Assembly (NCBI GenBank): GCA_900316835.1
Contig: ONEL01000011.1
Coordinates: forward strand, 29,379 to 93,378
From: an uncultured Prevotellaceae bacterium
Lineage (GTDB): Bacteria; Bacteroidota; Bacteroidia; Bacteroidales; Muribaculaceae
Direction of reading: 5' to 3'
DNA length: 64,000 nt
Shown one piece after another: positions 49,729 through 58,409 of the stretch (its first letter is position 1; the number at the start of each line of letters is the position of its first letter). Both the position numbers and the translations under genes were made by a program. Under the pieces are notes generated by a model. That model was not told the DNA's origin. It saw only the letters and a list, made by a program, of their open reading frames with translations, and ran no database searches.

Positions 49729-50184
49729 ATGGATATAAATGTTTTAAAACATGAGGTCTATGATGTGGTTAGAGCTATCTATGATGTTCACATTGAGTTG
49801 GGACCAGGACTTAATGAGGCATGCTATCAAGAAGGTTTACAATTAGAGTTGAAAGAAAAAAAGATACCCTTTGTCCGTGAAATGACATTTCACCCCAATT
49901 ATCATGGAATCGAAATGGATTCAACTTTTCGTGTGGATTTTATTTGTAAAGATAATATTATTGTTGAATGCAAGGCAGTTTCTGAGGTCTTAGGTAACCA
50001 TCGTGCCCAGTTGTTTAACTATATGAGAATTTTGCAAAAACAGTGTGGTGTTTTGGTAAATTTTTACCCCTTTTCAGCTCAAGTAGAAAGATACTTTTAT
50101 GATAAGGATACTCATCAAATTGTTGCAACCGATGGGCATGTGATTTATAATTATGACCGACGGATGAGAGTGTCGTCAATGTGA
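49729..50184 (+). CDS. GxxExxY family protein (second copy in the window)
   Basis: 151 residues. Motif HIELGPGLNEACYQEGLQLE (G-x-G-x-x-E-x-x-Y), then FRVDFICKDNIIVECKAV with the D...E-x-K of a PD-(D/E)XK core, and a longer C-terminus than the copy at 9914 (DKDTHQIVATDGHVIYNYDR). The two copies share the fold but little exact sequence, so they are not a recent duplication. The gene is flanked by short inverted AAAGACAAT/AAGGACAA words and lies between prfB and the argB-like gene. Biological role unknown. Confidence 0.83.
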   Translation: MDINVLKHEVYDVVRAIYDVHIELGPGLNEACYQEGLQLELKEKKIPFVREMTFHPNYHGIEMDSTFRVDFICKDNIIVECKAVSEVLGNHRAQLFNYMRILQKQCGVLVNFYPFSAQVERYFYDKDTHQIVATDGHVIYNYDRRMRVSSM

Positions 50185-50201
50185 TGGCATTAGCCTGTGA
50201 G

Positions 50202-50260
50202 TAATTAAATTGTCTTTAATAAATAAAAAGGACAAAATTATTGTCCTTAATAGTCTTTAA
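50202..50260. repeat. right flank words of the second GxxExxY cassette
   Basis: TAATTAAATTGTCTTTAAT (50202-50220), AAAGGACAAAATTA and TTGTCCTTAATA (50241-50252) are inverted or direct forms of the words at 49628-49668, ending AGTCTTTAAA just before the argB-like start. Confidence 0.6.
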
Positions 50261-50277
50261 AAAGATTCTTTGGAAAC

Positions 50278-51057
50278 ATGAGGAAGAAACTTACTATAGT
50301 AAATGTTGAAGGGGTGGTGGTGGAGAACCCGGAGAATTTGCGCAAGCTCATTCGCGACTTTGCCGCCATCGAGGGGCTCAAGCTTTTTGTGCATGGCGAG
50401 GGAACCATGGCTTCAATGGTAGCCGAGAAGATGGGGATAAATATTCGTCAGGCTAGCGATGGCCGTGACATTATCGACGACCGGGTGATGGATCTAGTCA
50501 CTATGGTCTATGGCGGACTCGTAAACAAGCGCTTGGTGGCTATAATGCAATGGCGAGGACTTAATGCCGTGGGACTTACTGGTGTGGACCTCAATTTGGT
50601 GCTCAGCACTAAAGTGCCTGTTAAGCCCGTGAATGTGGGGAGAGTGGGCACTGTCAAGCGCGTTAATTCCACCATGCTTGTCAAGATGCTTGACGAGGGG
50701 CTGGTGCCGGTTATCGCGCCGCTCACCCACGACGGCAAGGGCACTCTGCTCAATGCCGATGTAAACACCTTTGCCTACGAGATAGCTCGCACCCTCACCA
50801 TTGCCTATGATGTGACAATCATCAACGTGCTGGGTGAGCAAAATGGCGTGCTAACCAATGAGCAAAACCCTAACAGCGTTATTCCCATGTTGCGACGCAC
50901 TCAATATAAAGCTTTGCGTGAGATGGGGATTATAAAGCCTGAGGCTTTCTCTACCATCGACAACGCTTTCTCGGCCATCGACCATGGCGTGAGCGAGGTT
51001 GTGCTCATCAATGCGGCACGCTTCAGCGACTTGGGTGGTGGCACTCACATTAGGTAA
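50278..51057 (+). CDS. acetylglutamate kinase-like protein lacking catalytic residues
   Basis: 259 residues, collinear with ArgB (amino-acid kinase fold) over its whole length: TMVYGGLVNKRLVA, GLNAVGLTGVDLN, GLVPVIAPLTHDGKGTLLN, NPNSVIPMLRR and IDNAFSAIDHGVSEVV. But residues needed for catalysis are replaced: the Lys of the KxGG motif is Asn9 (IVNVEG), the VHGGG loop is VHGEG, the catalytic Asp of NAD is Asn163 (LLNADVNTFA), and the second Lys of GGMIPKL is Thr226 (EAFSTIDNAF). The frame is intact with no stop or frameshift, so it is under selection as a pseudokinase rather than a decaying gene (inference). No other arginine genes are adjacent. Confidence 0.85.
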   Translation: MRKKLTIVNVEGVVVENPENLRKLIRDFAAIEGLKLFVHGEGTMASMVAEKMGINIRQASDGRDIIDDRVMDLVTMVYGGLVNKRLVAIMQWRGLNAVGLTGVDLNLVLSTKVPVKPVNVGRVGTVKRVNSTMLVKMLDEGLVPVIAPLTHDGKGTLLNADVNTFAYEIARTLTIAYDVTIINVLGEQNGVLTNEQNPNSVIPMLRRTQYKALREMGIIKPEAFSTIDNAFSAIDHGVSEVVLINAARFSDLGGGTHIR

Positions 51058-51205
51058 TGATAAGTAAATAAAAGTTAAAACTTTGCATAATAAATAGTGT
51101 TATTGAAATAAAAATGTAACTTTGTAACGATGAAAGTTTGGTCGCGATAGTGGTTAAAGGGTTCTGCCATTATTGAGGCTTAATTCAGGAACAATGGAAC
51201 CCGCC

Positions 51206-51877
51206 ATGAGAAACTCAATGATGAAACATTTACTTTCTATAGCCATAATTTGTTTAATGTCGGTACCAGCTGTGCTAGCGCAAACTTTTGAATTCCGCTA
51301 TCATGGTGAACCAGTCCCCGATGGTGGGACTGTGACAATCTTTGCCGAGATGAATGAATTTGATGAACTGGCATGTGAAACTAACCCGCCTTTAGATCCC
51401 GGCAATGGTTTAATCTTAAGTTTGCTCGCAGGAGCTAATGCTACAGGAAATGCGACCATAGTAATTGAGGAGAATACCCTTAGCCCAGATAGAATTTTGT
51501 GGTGCATGGGAGGTTCTTGTATGCAACTTGGTAGTAAAACATCAGTTACTAAGGATTTTACATTTAAAGAGGGTATTGTTCTTACTCAGTTTGATGCTAT
51601 AAATATACGTAGTGAAGGCGTTTTGCTAGCCACTCTCTCCGCTACAGTTGGCACTGAGACCCACTCGGTAATAATAAAATTCGTTAATGGCGATGTTGCT
51701 GTCGCTGGCGATGTTAATGGCGATGGTGAGTGCACTGGTAGCGATGTGACGGCTCTTTACAATTATATTCTTTATAACGACAGCTCAGCTATTGTCACTG
51801 GCGACCAAAATGGCGATGGTGAAATCACTGGAAGCGACGTGACTGCTGTTTATAATATTATTCTTGGTGTGGAATAA
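51206..51877 (+). CDS. secreted protein with paired dockerin-like tail
   Basis: About 223 residues from ATG at 51206 (MRNSMMKHLLSIAIICLMS, signal peptide ending near VLAQ); a TTG at 51173 is less likely. Residues 25-165 form a beta domain with two Cys in CMGGSCMQLG. Residues 168-223 hold two EF-hand-like repeats: GDVNGDGECTGSDVTALYNY and GDQNGDGEITGSDVTAVYN followed by IILG, a full type I dockerin layout. Same strand and close to the larger protein at 51925, with which it shares the tail nearly word for word. Confidence 0.75.
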   Translation: MRNSMMKHLLSIAIICLMSVPAVLAQTFEFRYHGEPVPDGGTVTIFAEMNEFDELACETNPPLDPGNGLILSLLAGANATGNATIVIEENTLSPDRILWCMGGSCMQLGSKTSVTKDFTFKEGIVLTQFDAINIRSEGVLLATLSATVGTETHSVIIKFVNGDVAVAGDVNGDGECTGSDVTALYNYILYNDSSAIVTGDQNGDGEITGSDVTAVYNIILGVE

Positions 51878-51924
51878 TTTTCTCCCAGCTTATCTAACTA
51901 AAAACCTAATAAATACTCAACAAA

Positions 51925-54156
51925 ATGAAAAAGACATTACTACTTCTGTTTGCTATTGTGATGGCAACAACAACTTTTGCTCAAGTGCAGAGCAAATCAA
52001 TCACGCCCACCGGCAACGAAATTTGGTGGGGCTACTTTATCGATGACGATGTTAATGCCTCTAACTTCACTGGCTATGGAGTGAGCGAACGGGCCAACTA
52101 TGAGACCGCTATCCGCATTAGTGCCAATAATCCTAATCTTGGAAATGCAACGGTTAAGGCTTTTCGCATTTGGCTTAATGCAACAACTATTCCAAAAATC
52201 ACCAGATTAAGGGTTTGGTTTATTAAAAACATCAAGGTTAATGCCGCCGACAATGCCTTGTATGCTCAAGACGTCGATGTTTCGACGTTGACAGCTGGAG
52301 CTAACGATATCGCGCTTAACACACCTTTCGAAATCAAAAACGCAACAACCTTTGCGGGCTATACAATAGAACTTAGTGCTCAAGACAATGCTATCATGAA
52401 TGGTGGCGAGTATGAGTCAGGATCTTTCTGGTTCCGAGCTACAGCTCAACAAACCAACTGGCAATCAATCTCCAGAGGCAAGCTGGCGCTACAACTACTT
52501 GTTGACGGGGCTCAGTTCCCGGTTAATGCCGCTGAGGTATTTGACTTTGGTACTCACTCTCTCATGAAGGGTGATGAGGCTATCATTCCAGTGAAAATCA
52601 AGAACAATGGTATGGCACCTATCACTTCGGTGTCTTATACCATCACTACCAATGGCGATGCCTCTACAACAACTCCCGAGGTTACTGTTCCTGTCAATAA
52701 CTTGCCCTATAATGGCACAACTACAATAGATGTGTCGTTCGACACTAGCAAAGCTCTTGCATGCACCAGGACTATTACCATCACTAAGGTGAATGGTGTG
52801 GAAAATGAGACCCCATCGCCCAAAAACACTGCTACAGGACAATTCTATATCAAAGGTGTGTTGTTCTCTAGAACACCGGTAATTGAGGAGTTCACCGGAA
52901 CTTGGTGCGGATGGTGTCCACGTGGTTTTGTTGGCATGGAGACTGTGCGTGAAACTTATGGCGACAAAGTGGTGCTCATCGCCGCACACAATGGTGACCC
53001 AATGGAAGTGTCGGGATACAATCCTGTAATGGCAAGTAGCTTCCCAACATCTAAAATTAATCGCGAGGCCGACGTTAATCCTCATCCTGCAACTTTCCTT
53101 GATTATCTCAAATCACACATGGACGAGTCTCCCGATGGAATGGTTGAGGTTCGTGCTCAATGGAGCAACGATGAAAAGACAGCAATCAACATTGAGGCCA
53201 ATAGCAGGTTTGCCTACGATATGGTAAATCCTAACTATGGTATCGCGCTTGTGCTGACCAATGACGGCATGAAAGGCTCTGGCTCAAGCTGGGCTCAGGC
53301 TAACTACTACAACACTGAACCAGCAACCGATTCTTATATGTCCGACTGGTATGGTGCCGGTAATTACATTTCGGGCTTGACCTACAACTTCGTGGCTGTT
53401 GCCGCTTGGAATATCAAGAATGGTTTTGATGGTTCTGTGCCAACTTCGGTTGTGGTCGGTGAGCCTAACAAGTTTACCTATCTTGCCGATCTCACTGCAC
53501 CGCAAACAGAAAATGGAACTATACCTATCAACGTTATCCAAGACAAGGAACAGCTCAAGGTGATTGCTTTGCTCATCGACCGCAGCACTGGCCACATCAT
53601 CAATGCGGCTCACACAACCATCAAGCCCATGGGTGTTGAGGAGTATTACATGGTGGGTTCGTTTAATGATTGGCACACCACCGAGGAAGGTGGACGCTTG
53701 GCATTTGTCGCTACCGACGAGGCTGGCATCTATGAGGCCACTGGCACTCTCGAGGCTGGAGCTGAGTTTAAGCTCATCACTCCCGATGGCGACGGATGGA
53801 AATGGCTTGGTGGCGTTGATGAGAATAACGTGGGTTTCTTCTTGATCTACGACAATCTGCTCAACGTGCCCCTCTCGCTGGTTGACGGCTCAAACTTCCG
53901 CATGGAGAATGGTGGTGAGTTCACATTCCGTCTTAACACTAACGACATGACCCTCACCCTGCTGCCTGTGGGCAACCCAGTTATTCCCGGCGACGTGAAT
54001 GGTGATGGTGAGGTTACAGGTAGCGATGTGACAGCACTTTACAACCACATCCTCTTCGGTCAGGACACTGATATTTTCAATGGCGACCAAAATGGCGATG
54101 GTGAGGTTACCGGTAGTGATGTTACCGCGGTTTATAACATTATTTTAGGACTTTGA
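51925..54156 (+). CDS. secreted Omp28/thioredoxin-fold protein with SusE/F-like and dockerin-like parts
   Basis: 743 residues: signal peptide (MKKTLLLLFAIVMATTTFA), an N-terminal beta domain, a CARDB/Ig-like region (residues 200-300, IKNNGMAPITSVSYTITTNG), then a thioredoxin-fold Omp28-like part starting VIEEFTGTWCGWCPRGFVGM (Cys-x-x-Cys), a SusE/F-like carbohydrate-binding part (MVGSFNDWHTTEEGGRLAFV) and two dockerin-like repeats (GDVNGDGEVTGSDVTALYNH and GDQNGDGEVTGSDVTAVYN). Likely surface-exposed. The combination of thiol chemistry and glycan-binding text is unusual; the substrate is unknown. A terminator follows at 54169. Confidence 0.78.
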   Translation: MKKTLLLLFAIVMATTTFAQVQSKSITPTGNEIWWGYFIDDDVNASNFTGYGVSERANYETAIRISANNPNLGNATVKAFRIWLNATTIPKITRLRVWFIKNIKVNAADNALYAQDVDVSTLTAGANDIALNTPFEIKNATTFAGYTIELSAQDNAIMNGGEYESGSFWFRATAQQTNWQSISRGKLALQLLVDGAQFPVNAAEVFDFGTHSLMKGDEAIIPVKIKNNGMAPITSVSYTITTNGDASTTTPEVTVPVNNLPYNGTTTIDVSFDTSKALACTRTITITKVNGVENETPSPKNTATGQFYIKGVLFSRTPVIEEFTGTWCGWCPRGFVGMETVRETYGDKVVLIAAHNGDPMEVSGYNPVMASSFPTSKINREADVNPHPATFLDYLKSHMDESPDGMVEVRAQWSNDEKTAINIEANSRFAYDMVNPNYGIALVLTNDGMKGSGSSWAQANYYNTEPATDSYMSDWYGAGNYISGLTYNFVAVAAWNIKNGFDGSVPTSVVVGEPNKFTYLADLTAPQTENGTIPINVIQDKEQLKVIALLIDRSTGHIINAAHTTIKPMGVEEYYMVGSFNDWHTTEEGGRLAFVATDEAGIYEATGTLEAGAEFKLITPDGDGWKWLGGVDENNVGFFLIYDNLLNVPLSLVDGSNFRMENGGEFTFRLNTNDMTLTLLPVGNPVIPGDVNGDGEVTGSDVTALYNHILFGQDTDIFNGDQNGDGEVTGSDVTAVYNIILGL

Positions 54157-54168
54157 TTTTCATTCATT

Positions 54169-54222
54169 AAGTGGGTTCTGGATTAATCAGTTCATTAGTG
54201 GTTCATTCAGGACCCACTTTTC
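54169..54222 (+). terminator. intrinsic terminator
   Basis: AAGTGGGTTCTG (54169-54180) pairs with CAGGACCCACTT (54208-54219) with one G-T wobble, followed by TTCT. It closes the dockerin gene pair and separates it from the thioredoxin gene. Confidence 0.7.
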
Positions 54223-54244
54223 TATAAAATAACACTTAACTAAA

Positions 54245-54736
54245 ATGAAAAAGATTGTTTTGTTACTTTGCCTGATGGCTACAATTACAGCGATTGATGC
54301 CTATGCGCAAATGCCTGCTGTAACACTCAAGACCATTGATGGGCAAATGGTGAGAATGGATACCGTTGCTAATGGTGGCAAGCCCTTTATTGTTGATTTC
54401 TTTGCCACCTGGTGCAAACCTTGCTTGCGCGAGCTCGATGCCATTGCCGAGGTCTACGACGAGTGGCAGGAGGAGACCGGGGTGAAAATTATCGCAATCA
54501 GCATCGACCAAGCTCAAAATGTGCACAAGGTTAAGCCACTGGTAAGCAACCATGATTGGGAATATGAGGTGTTCCTTGACACAACCGAGGAGCTCAAGCG
54601 TGCCTTTGGGGTTCAGATGATTCCTTACACCATGATTATTGATGGGCAAGGAAAGGTGGCTTATAAGCACATTGGCTATACCGATGGCGATGAGCAAGAA
54701 CTTATTAACAAGGTGCGTGAACTCAACGACCAATGA
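54245..54736 (+). CDS. TlpA/thioredoxin-like periplasmic oxidoreductase
   Basis: 163 residues with signal peptide (MKKIVLLLCLMATITAIDAYA). The thioredoxin fold has its active site in VDFFATWCKPCLRELDAI (C-x-x-C) and the cis-Pro in FGVQMIPYTMIID. Extracytoplasmic thiol-disulfide reductase; overlaps the downstream barrel gene by 4 bp (ATGA, 54733-54736), and the following Omp28-like lipoprotein also carries a C-x-x-C, so the three form a redox-linked envelope unit. Confidence 0.9.
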   Translation: MKKIVLLLCLMATITAIDAYAQMPAVTLKTIDGQMVRMDTVANGGKPFIVDFFATWCKPCLRELDAIAEVYDEWQEETGVKIIAISIDQAQNVHKVKPLVSNHDWEYEVFLDTTEELKRAFGVQMIPYTMIIDGQGKVAYKHIGYTDGDEQELINKVRELNDQ

Positions 54737-56295
54737 AACGGACTCTCTGCTATATTGTAATTTCCTTTTGCTGCTTTTGTGCCATGGCGCAAGAGCAGCA
54801 AAAGGTTAAAGTGACCGGTAGCATCCAGAGCGATATTCTCATCCCCATGCGCGACGAAGCCATTGGCGCCGAGAAAACCGAGGATTTCCAAACTAACACC
54901 TACGCCGACCTTATGCTTCAAAGCAAGTGGGTTGACGCGGGGGTGCGACTGGAATATCTCGACCACCCATTGCCTGGTTTTGAGAAGGATTTCAAGGGGT
55001 GGGGTGTACCTCACTTTTGGGTGAAAGGTCGTTACAAAAACACTGAGTTGACGGTGGGTACGTTCTACGAGCAGTTTGGCTTGGGACTCATCTTGCGCAC
55101 CTACGAGGAACGCTCGCTGGGTATCGACAACTCACTCCTGGGAGCACGACTCGTCACAAGACCAGTCAAGGGGGTTACTGTCAAGGCTCTTGCGGGACGA
55201 CAGCGTCGCTACTGGGGTTGGAATAAGGGCCTGGTGAGTGGTGCCGATGCCGAGTTGAATATTAACGAGTGGATACCGGCTCTGCGCGACCGTGGCACCG
55301 AGATCATGATAGGTGGCTCATGGGTGAATAAATATGAGAAGCAAGAAGACATCTTTGTTGACCCTACCCACAAGCTCAACCTGCCAGAGTATGTCAACTC
55401 ATGGGACGTGCGTGCATCGCTAAACACTGGTCCGTGGAGCTTGCTGGCTGAGTATGCCCACAAGGGTCAAGACCCGTCGTTCGACAACGGCTACAACTAT
55501 CGCAAGGGGTCGGCAGTGGTTCTGTCGGGTTCCTATTCTAATAATGGTCTTAGTGTGCTATTGCAAGCGAAGCGCAGTGAGAACATGTCCTATCGCAGCC
55601 GTCGCAGCATGATTGGTACCTCATCATTTATCAATCACTTGCCGGCTTTTACCCAGGAGCAGACCTATGCTCTTGCGGCACTTTATCCCTATGCCACCCA
55701 GTTGGCTGGCGGTGAATGGGCTTATCAGGCCGAGGTGGGCTACAACTTCAAGCGCAAGAGCACACTGGGTGGAAAATATGGCATGAACGTCAAGCTGAAT
55801 TTCTCGCATGTGAGATGGAAAGGGGAAACTTACTATCAAGATATTGACCTTCAGCTCACTCGCAAGTTCTCTAAGAGCACTAAGTTTGTCTTTATGTATA
55901 TGAACCAGCGTTACAACATGACGGTGGTCGAAGGGCATGGAGGCATGGTGCGCTCTAATATCTTCATTGTTGACGGCAAGTTTCAGCTATCAAAGAAAAC
56001 CACTTTGAGAGCCGAGGTTCAGTACCTTTCCACCCCCGACGATAAGGGCGACTGGCTCTATGGACTACTGGAATTCTCGCTTGCGCCAAACTGGATGTTC
56101 TCGCTTAGCGACATGTACAATGTGGGGGAGACTAACCTTCATTACTATCATGGCGATGTCACCTTCAGCATGTCGGGCCATCGTGTGCAGGCAGGCTTTG
56201 GTCGCACTAGGGCTGGATATAACTGCTCGGGTGGTGTGTGCCGCTATGTTCCCGCTAGTCGCGGTTTCACTTTGTCTTACAACTATAGCTTCTAG
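54733..56295 (+). CDS. DUF6029-type outer-membrane barrel
   Basis: 520 residues with signal peptide (MKRTLCYIVISFCCFCAMA). The rest is beta-barrel text: QTNTYADLMLQSKWVDAGVR, VGTFYEQFGLGLILRTYEER, and the C-terminal RGFTLSYNYSF ending in Phe. The DUF6029 family is Bacteroidetes-specific; its gene is commonly placed between a TlpA-like thioredoxin and an Omp28 lipoprotein, as here. It may export or display the partner proteins, but its role is not established. Confidence 0.85.
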   Translation: MKRTLCYIVISFCCFCAMAQEQQKVKVTGSIQSDILIPMRDEAIGAEKTEDFQTNTYADLMLQSKWVDAGVRLEYLDHPLPGFEKDFKGWGVPHFWVKGRYKNTELTVGTFYEQFGLGLILRTYEERSLGIDNSLLGARLVTRPVKGVTVKALAGRQRRYWGWNKGLVSGADAELNINEWIPALRDRGTEIMIGGSWVNKYEKQEDIFVDPTHKLNLPEYVNSWDVRASLNTGPWSLLAEYAHKGQDPSFDNGYNYRKGSAVVLSGSYSNNGLSVLLQAKRSENMSYRSRRSMIGTSSFINHLPAFTQEQTYALAALYPYATQLAGGEWAYQAEVGYNFKRKSTLGGKYGMNVKLNFSHVRWKGETYYQDIDLQLTRKFSKSTKFVFMYMNQRYNMTVVEGHGGMVRSNIFIVDGKFQLSKKTTLRAEVQYLSTPDDKGDWLYGLLEFSLAPNWMFSLSDMYNVGETNLHYYHGDVTFSMSGHRVQAGFGRTRAGYNCSGGVCRYVPASRGFTLSYNYSF

Positions 56296-56304
56296 GACTA
56301 AAAC

Positions 56305-57090
56305 ATGAAAATAAAGGTTTATATAACATTGCTATTAGCCACCTTGCTCATGCAGGCTTGTGGCGATATTGCTGAGGAAGACAGGCTGATTTATGTGAAA
56401 CCGGCTGCCGTTGAGCGCAGTGTGTTGCTAGAGGACTTCACGGGGCAGCGATGTGTGAACTGTCCTAATGCTGCCGATGAGATCGCTAAGCTGCATGAGC
56501 AGTATGGCGATGCCATTATAGCTGTCTCAATTCACTCGGGACCGCTAGGTTTCCGCACAAATAGTCGCTTCTTGGGACTCGCTACCGATGAGGGTGATGA
56601 GTATTACAACCACTGGAACTTAGAGTTTCAACCGGTGGGATTAATCAATCGTGGCGCTCCAGCCGAGTTTACCGCTTGGGGAACGCTCATCCGTGATGCT
56701 CTGCAACGACCGGCACCGGTTGATATTGACCTTGAAGTGACCGAGAACGATGAAGGCTTCAATGCTCACACTAAAGTGAAGGGTGTTGATGGTGACACTC
56801 AGGGCAAGCTGCAACTATGGATTGTGGAAGACGACATCACAGCTTTCCAAATGATGCCCGACGGCACTCGTAACGACAACTATGTGCATCAGCACGTGTT
56901 TCGTGCCGCAGTCAATGGCACATGGGGTGAAGACATCAGCGTGAAAGAAGGCTACACCGAGGAACGTGACGTTACACTCAATTTTCATGACGACTGGAAG
57001 CCCGAAAAACTCTCAGTCATCGCCTTCATCTACAACAACACAGGCGTGCTACAAGTCACTAAAACCCCAGTCATTGCTAGGGATGACTAG
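56305..57090 (+). CDS. Omp28-like outer-membrane lipoprotein
   Basis: 261 residues. Lipobox LMQACGDIA (Cys at residue 19). The body is the thioredoxin-like Omp28 fold with RSVLLEDFTGQRCVNCPNAA (C-x-x-C), GPLGFRTNSRFLGLATDEGD and an Ig-like C-terminal part (NAHTKVKGVDGDTQGKLQLW). Third gene of the TlpA-DUF6029-Omp28 run (10-bp gap). Its final codons lie at the left edge of the CTAG array (57077 onwards). Confidence 0.87.
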   Translation: MKIKVYITLLLATLLMQACGDIAEEDRLIYVKPAAVERSVLLEDFTGQRCVNCPNAADEIAKLHEQYGDAIIAVSIHSGPLGFRTNSRFLGLATDEGDEYYNHWNLEFQPVGLINRGAPAEFTAWGTLIRDALQRPAPVDIDLEVTENDEGFNAHTKVKGVDGDTQGKLQLWIVEDDITAFQMMPDGTRNDNYVHQHVFRAAVNGTWGEDISVKEGYTEERDVTLNFHDDWKPEKLSVIAFIYNNTGVLQVTKTPVIARDD

Positions 57091-57265
57091 GAGCTACTAG
57101 GAACTACTAGGAACTACTAGGAGCTACTAAGAGCTACTAAGAACTTCCCCTAGCCACTCCTAGCAGCTCCTAGCCACTCCTAGCCACTCCTAGTCACTCC
57201 TAGTCACTCCTAGTCACTCCTAGCCACTCCTAGCAGCTCCTAGTAACTCCTAGTAACTCCTATCC
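57077..57265. repeat. inverted array of 10-bp CTAG units
   Basis: Left arm: about six units of the form GAGCTACTAG/GAACTACTAG (57087-57150). Right arm: about twelve units of the form TAGCCACTCC, TAGTCACTCC, TAGCAGCTCC and TAGTAACTCC (57151-57270). The arms are reverse complements, so the region can fold into a long imperfect hairpin; the period is one DNA helical turn. The array contains the stop codon of the lipoprotein gene and supplies the last codons and stop of asd on the other strand. Confidence 0.85.
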
Positions 57266-58283
57266 TAGTCTTTTGAAATCCGCGATGAGAGATTAGGTAT
57301 TGTCCTATCTGCACCGCATTCAGCGCTGCACCTTTCTTTATTTGATCACCCACGACCCAGAAGGTCAAGCCATTGTCGCTACTGGTGTCAATGCGTATGC
57401 GACCCACATACACGGGGTCTTTCCTCGTGCAGGTGATGGGCATGGGGTAAGTGTTGCTGGCGGGCTCATCCATCACCACAATGCCAGGAGCAAGTTGCAG
57501 TGCGGCACGTGCCTCCTCGGGTGATATGGGTTCCTCGCATTCAATCCACACCGCCTCGCTGTGGGTGCGCATCACTGGCACGCGCACGCAAGTGGCACTC
57601 ACGCGAATGTCGCTATGCATTATTTTGCAAGTCTCGCGCACCATCTTCATTTCCTCTTTAGTATAGTCGTTGTCGGCAAACACATCAATGTGAGGAATCA
57701 CATTATAGGCTAACTGGTGCTGGAAGTGCTTAACCGTGGTCTCTAGCTTGCCATGAGCAATCTCGCTCTGTTGTAGCGCCAGTTCGTCCATTGCCTGCAA
57801 GCCAGCGCCGCTGGCAGCCTGATAGGTAGCCACTTGCACATTCTTGATGTGCGAGATGTTATCAAGCGGTTTCAATGCCACCACCAGGATGATAGTGGAG
57901 CAGTTAGGGTTGGCGATGATGCGTCGTGGGGCGTTGAGGGCGTCGTCACCATTCACTTCGGGCACAACCAGTGGCACATCGTCGTCCATGCGGAAGGCGC
58001 TACTGTTGTCAATCATGATGCAACCGTGCTTGGTGATAGTCTCGGCAAATTCCCGCGCCGGGCCGCCACCCATCGACACAAAGGCGATATCAATATCCTT
58101 GAAGTCGTCGTTGTGTTGCAGCAGCTTCACCACATGGTCCTTGCCACGGAAGGTGAAGATGCGACCGGCACTACGCGCCGACCCAAACAATACCAGCTCG
58201 TCGACAGGGAAATTCTGCTCGTCGAGCACTCGCATAAACTCTTGTCCCACAGCGCCACTAGCGCCCACTATTGCTACTTTCAT
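57240..58283 (-). CDS. asd: aspartate-semialdehyde dehydrogenase
   Basis: 347 residues. NADP loop [20 protein letters not shown] at the N-terminus; catalytic Cys in [15 protein letters not shown]; substrate block [22 protein letters not shown] text; catalytic His near [20 protein letters not shown]. It reduces aspartyl phosphate to aspartate semialdehyde for lysine, diaminopimelate, methionine and threonine. The last 10 or so residues ([10 protein letters not shown]) are encoded by the CTAG repeat array and look like an acquired tail; family proteins normally end close to [12 protein letters not shown]. Confidence 0.95.
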   Translation of the reverse strand: MKVAIVGASGAVGQEFMRVLDEQNFPVDELVLFGSARSAGRIFTFRGKDHVVKLLQHNDDFKDIDIAFVSMGGGPAREFAETITKHGCIMIDNSSAFRMDDDVPLVVPEVNGDDALNAPRRIIANPNCSTIILVVALKPLDNISHIKNVQVATYQAASGAGLQAMDELALQQSEIAHGKLETTVKHFQHQLAYNVIPHIDVFADNDYTKEEMKMVRETCKIMHSDIRVSATCVRVPVMRTHSEAVWIECEEPISPEEARAALQLAPGIVVMDEPASNTYPMPITCTRKDPVYVGRIRIDTSSDNGLTFWVVGDQIKKGAALNAVQIGQYLISHRGFQKTRIGVTRSY

Positions 58284-58409
58284 TTGAATTAATATAAATG
58301 AGTTTCTATTTATTTATTGCTACAAAGTTATATTTTTTTTGTCTGAATAGCAACTTCCATGCCACAAAATCAGTACAAGATAAATGAAGGCCAAACTTGT
58401 TTGAGTTTT

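Noticed and set aside
57077..57265. CRISPR array
   Set aside because: Units are 10 bp with no spacers and point in two opposed orientations; no cas genes are present.
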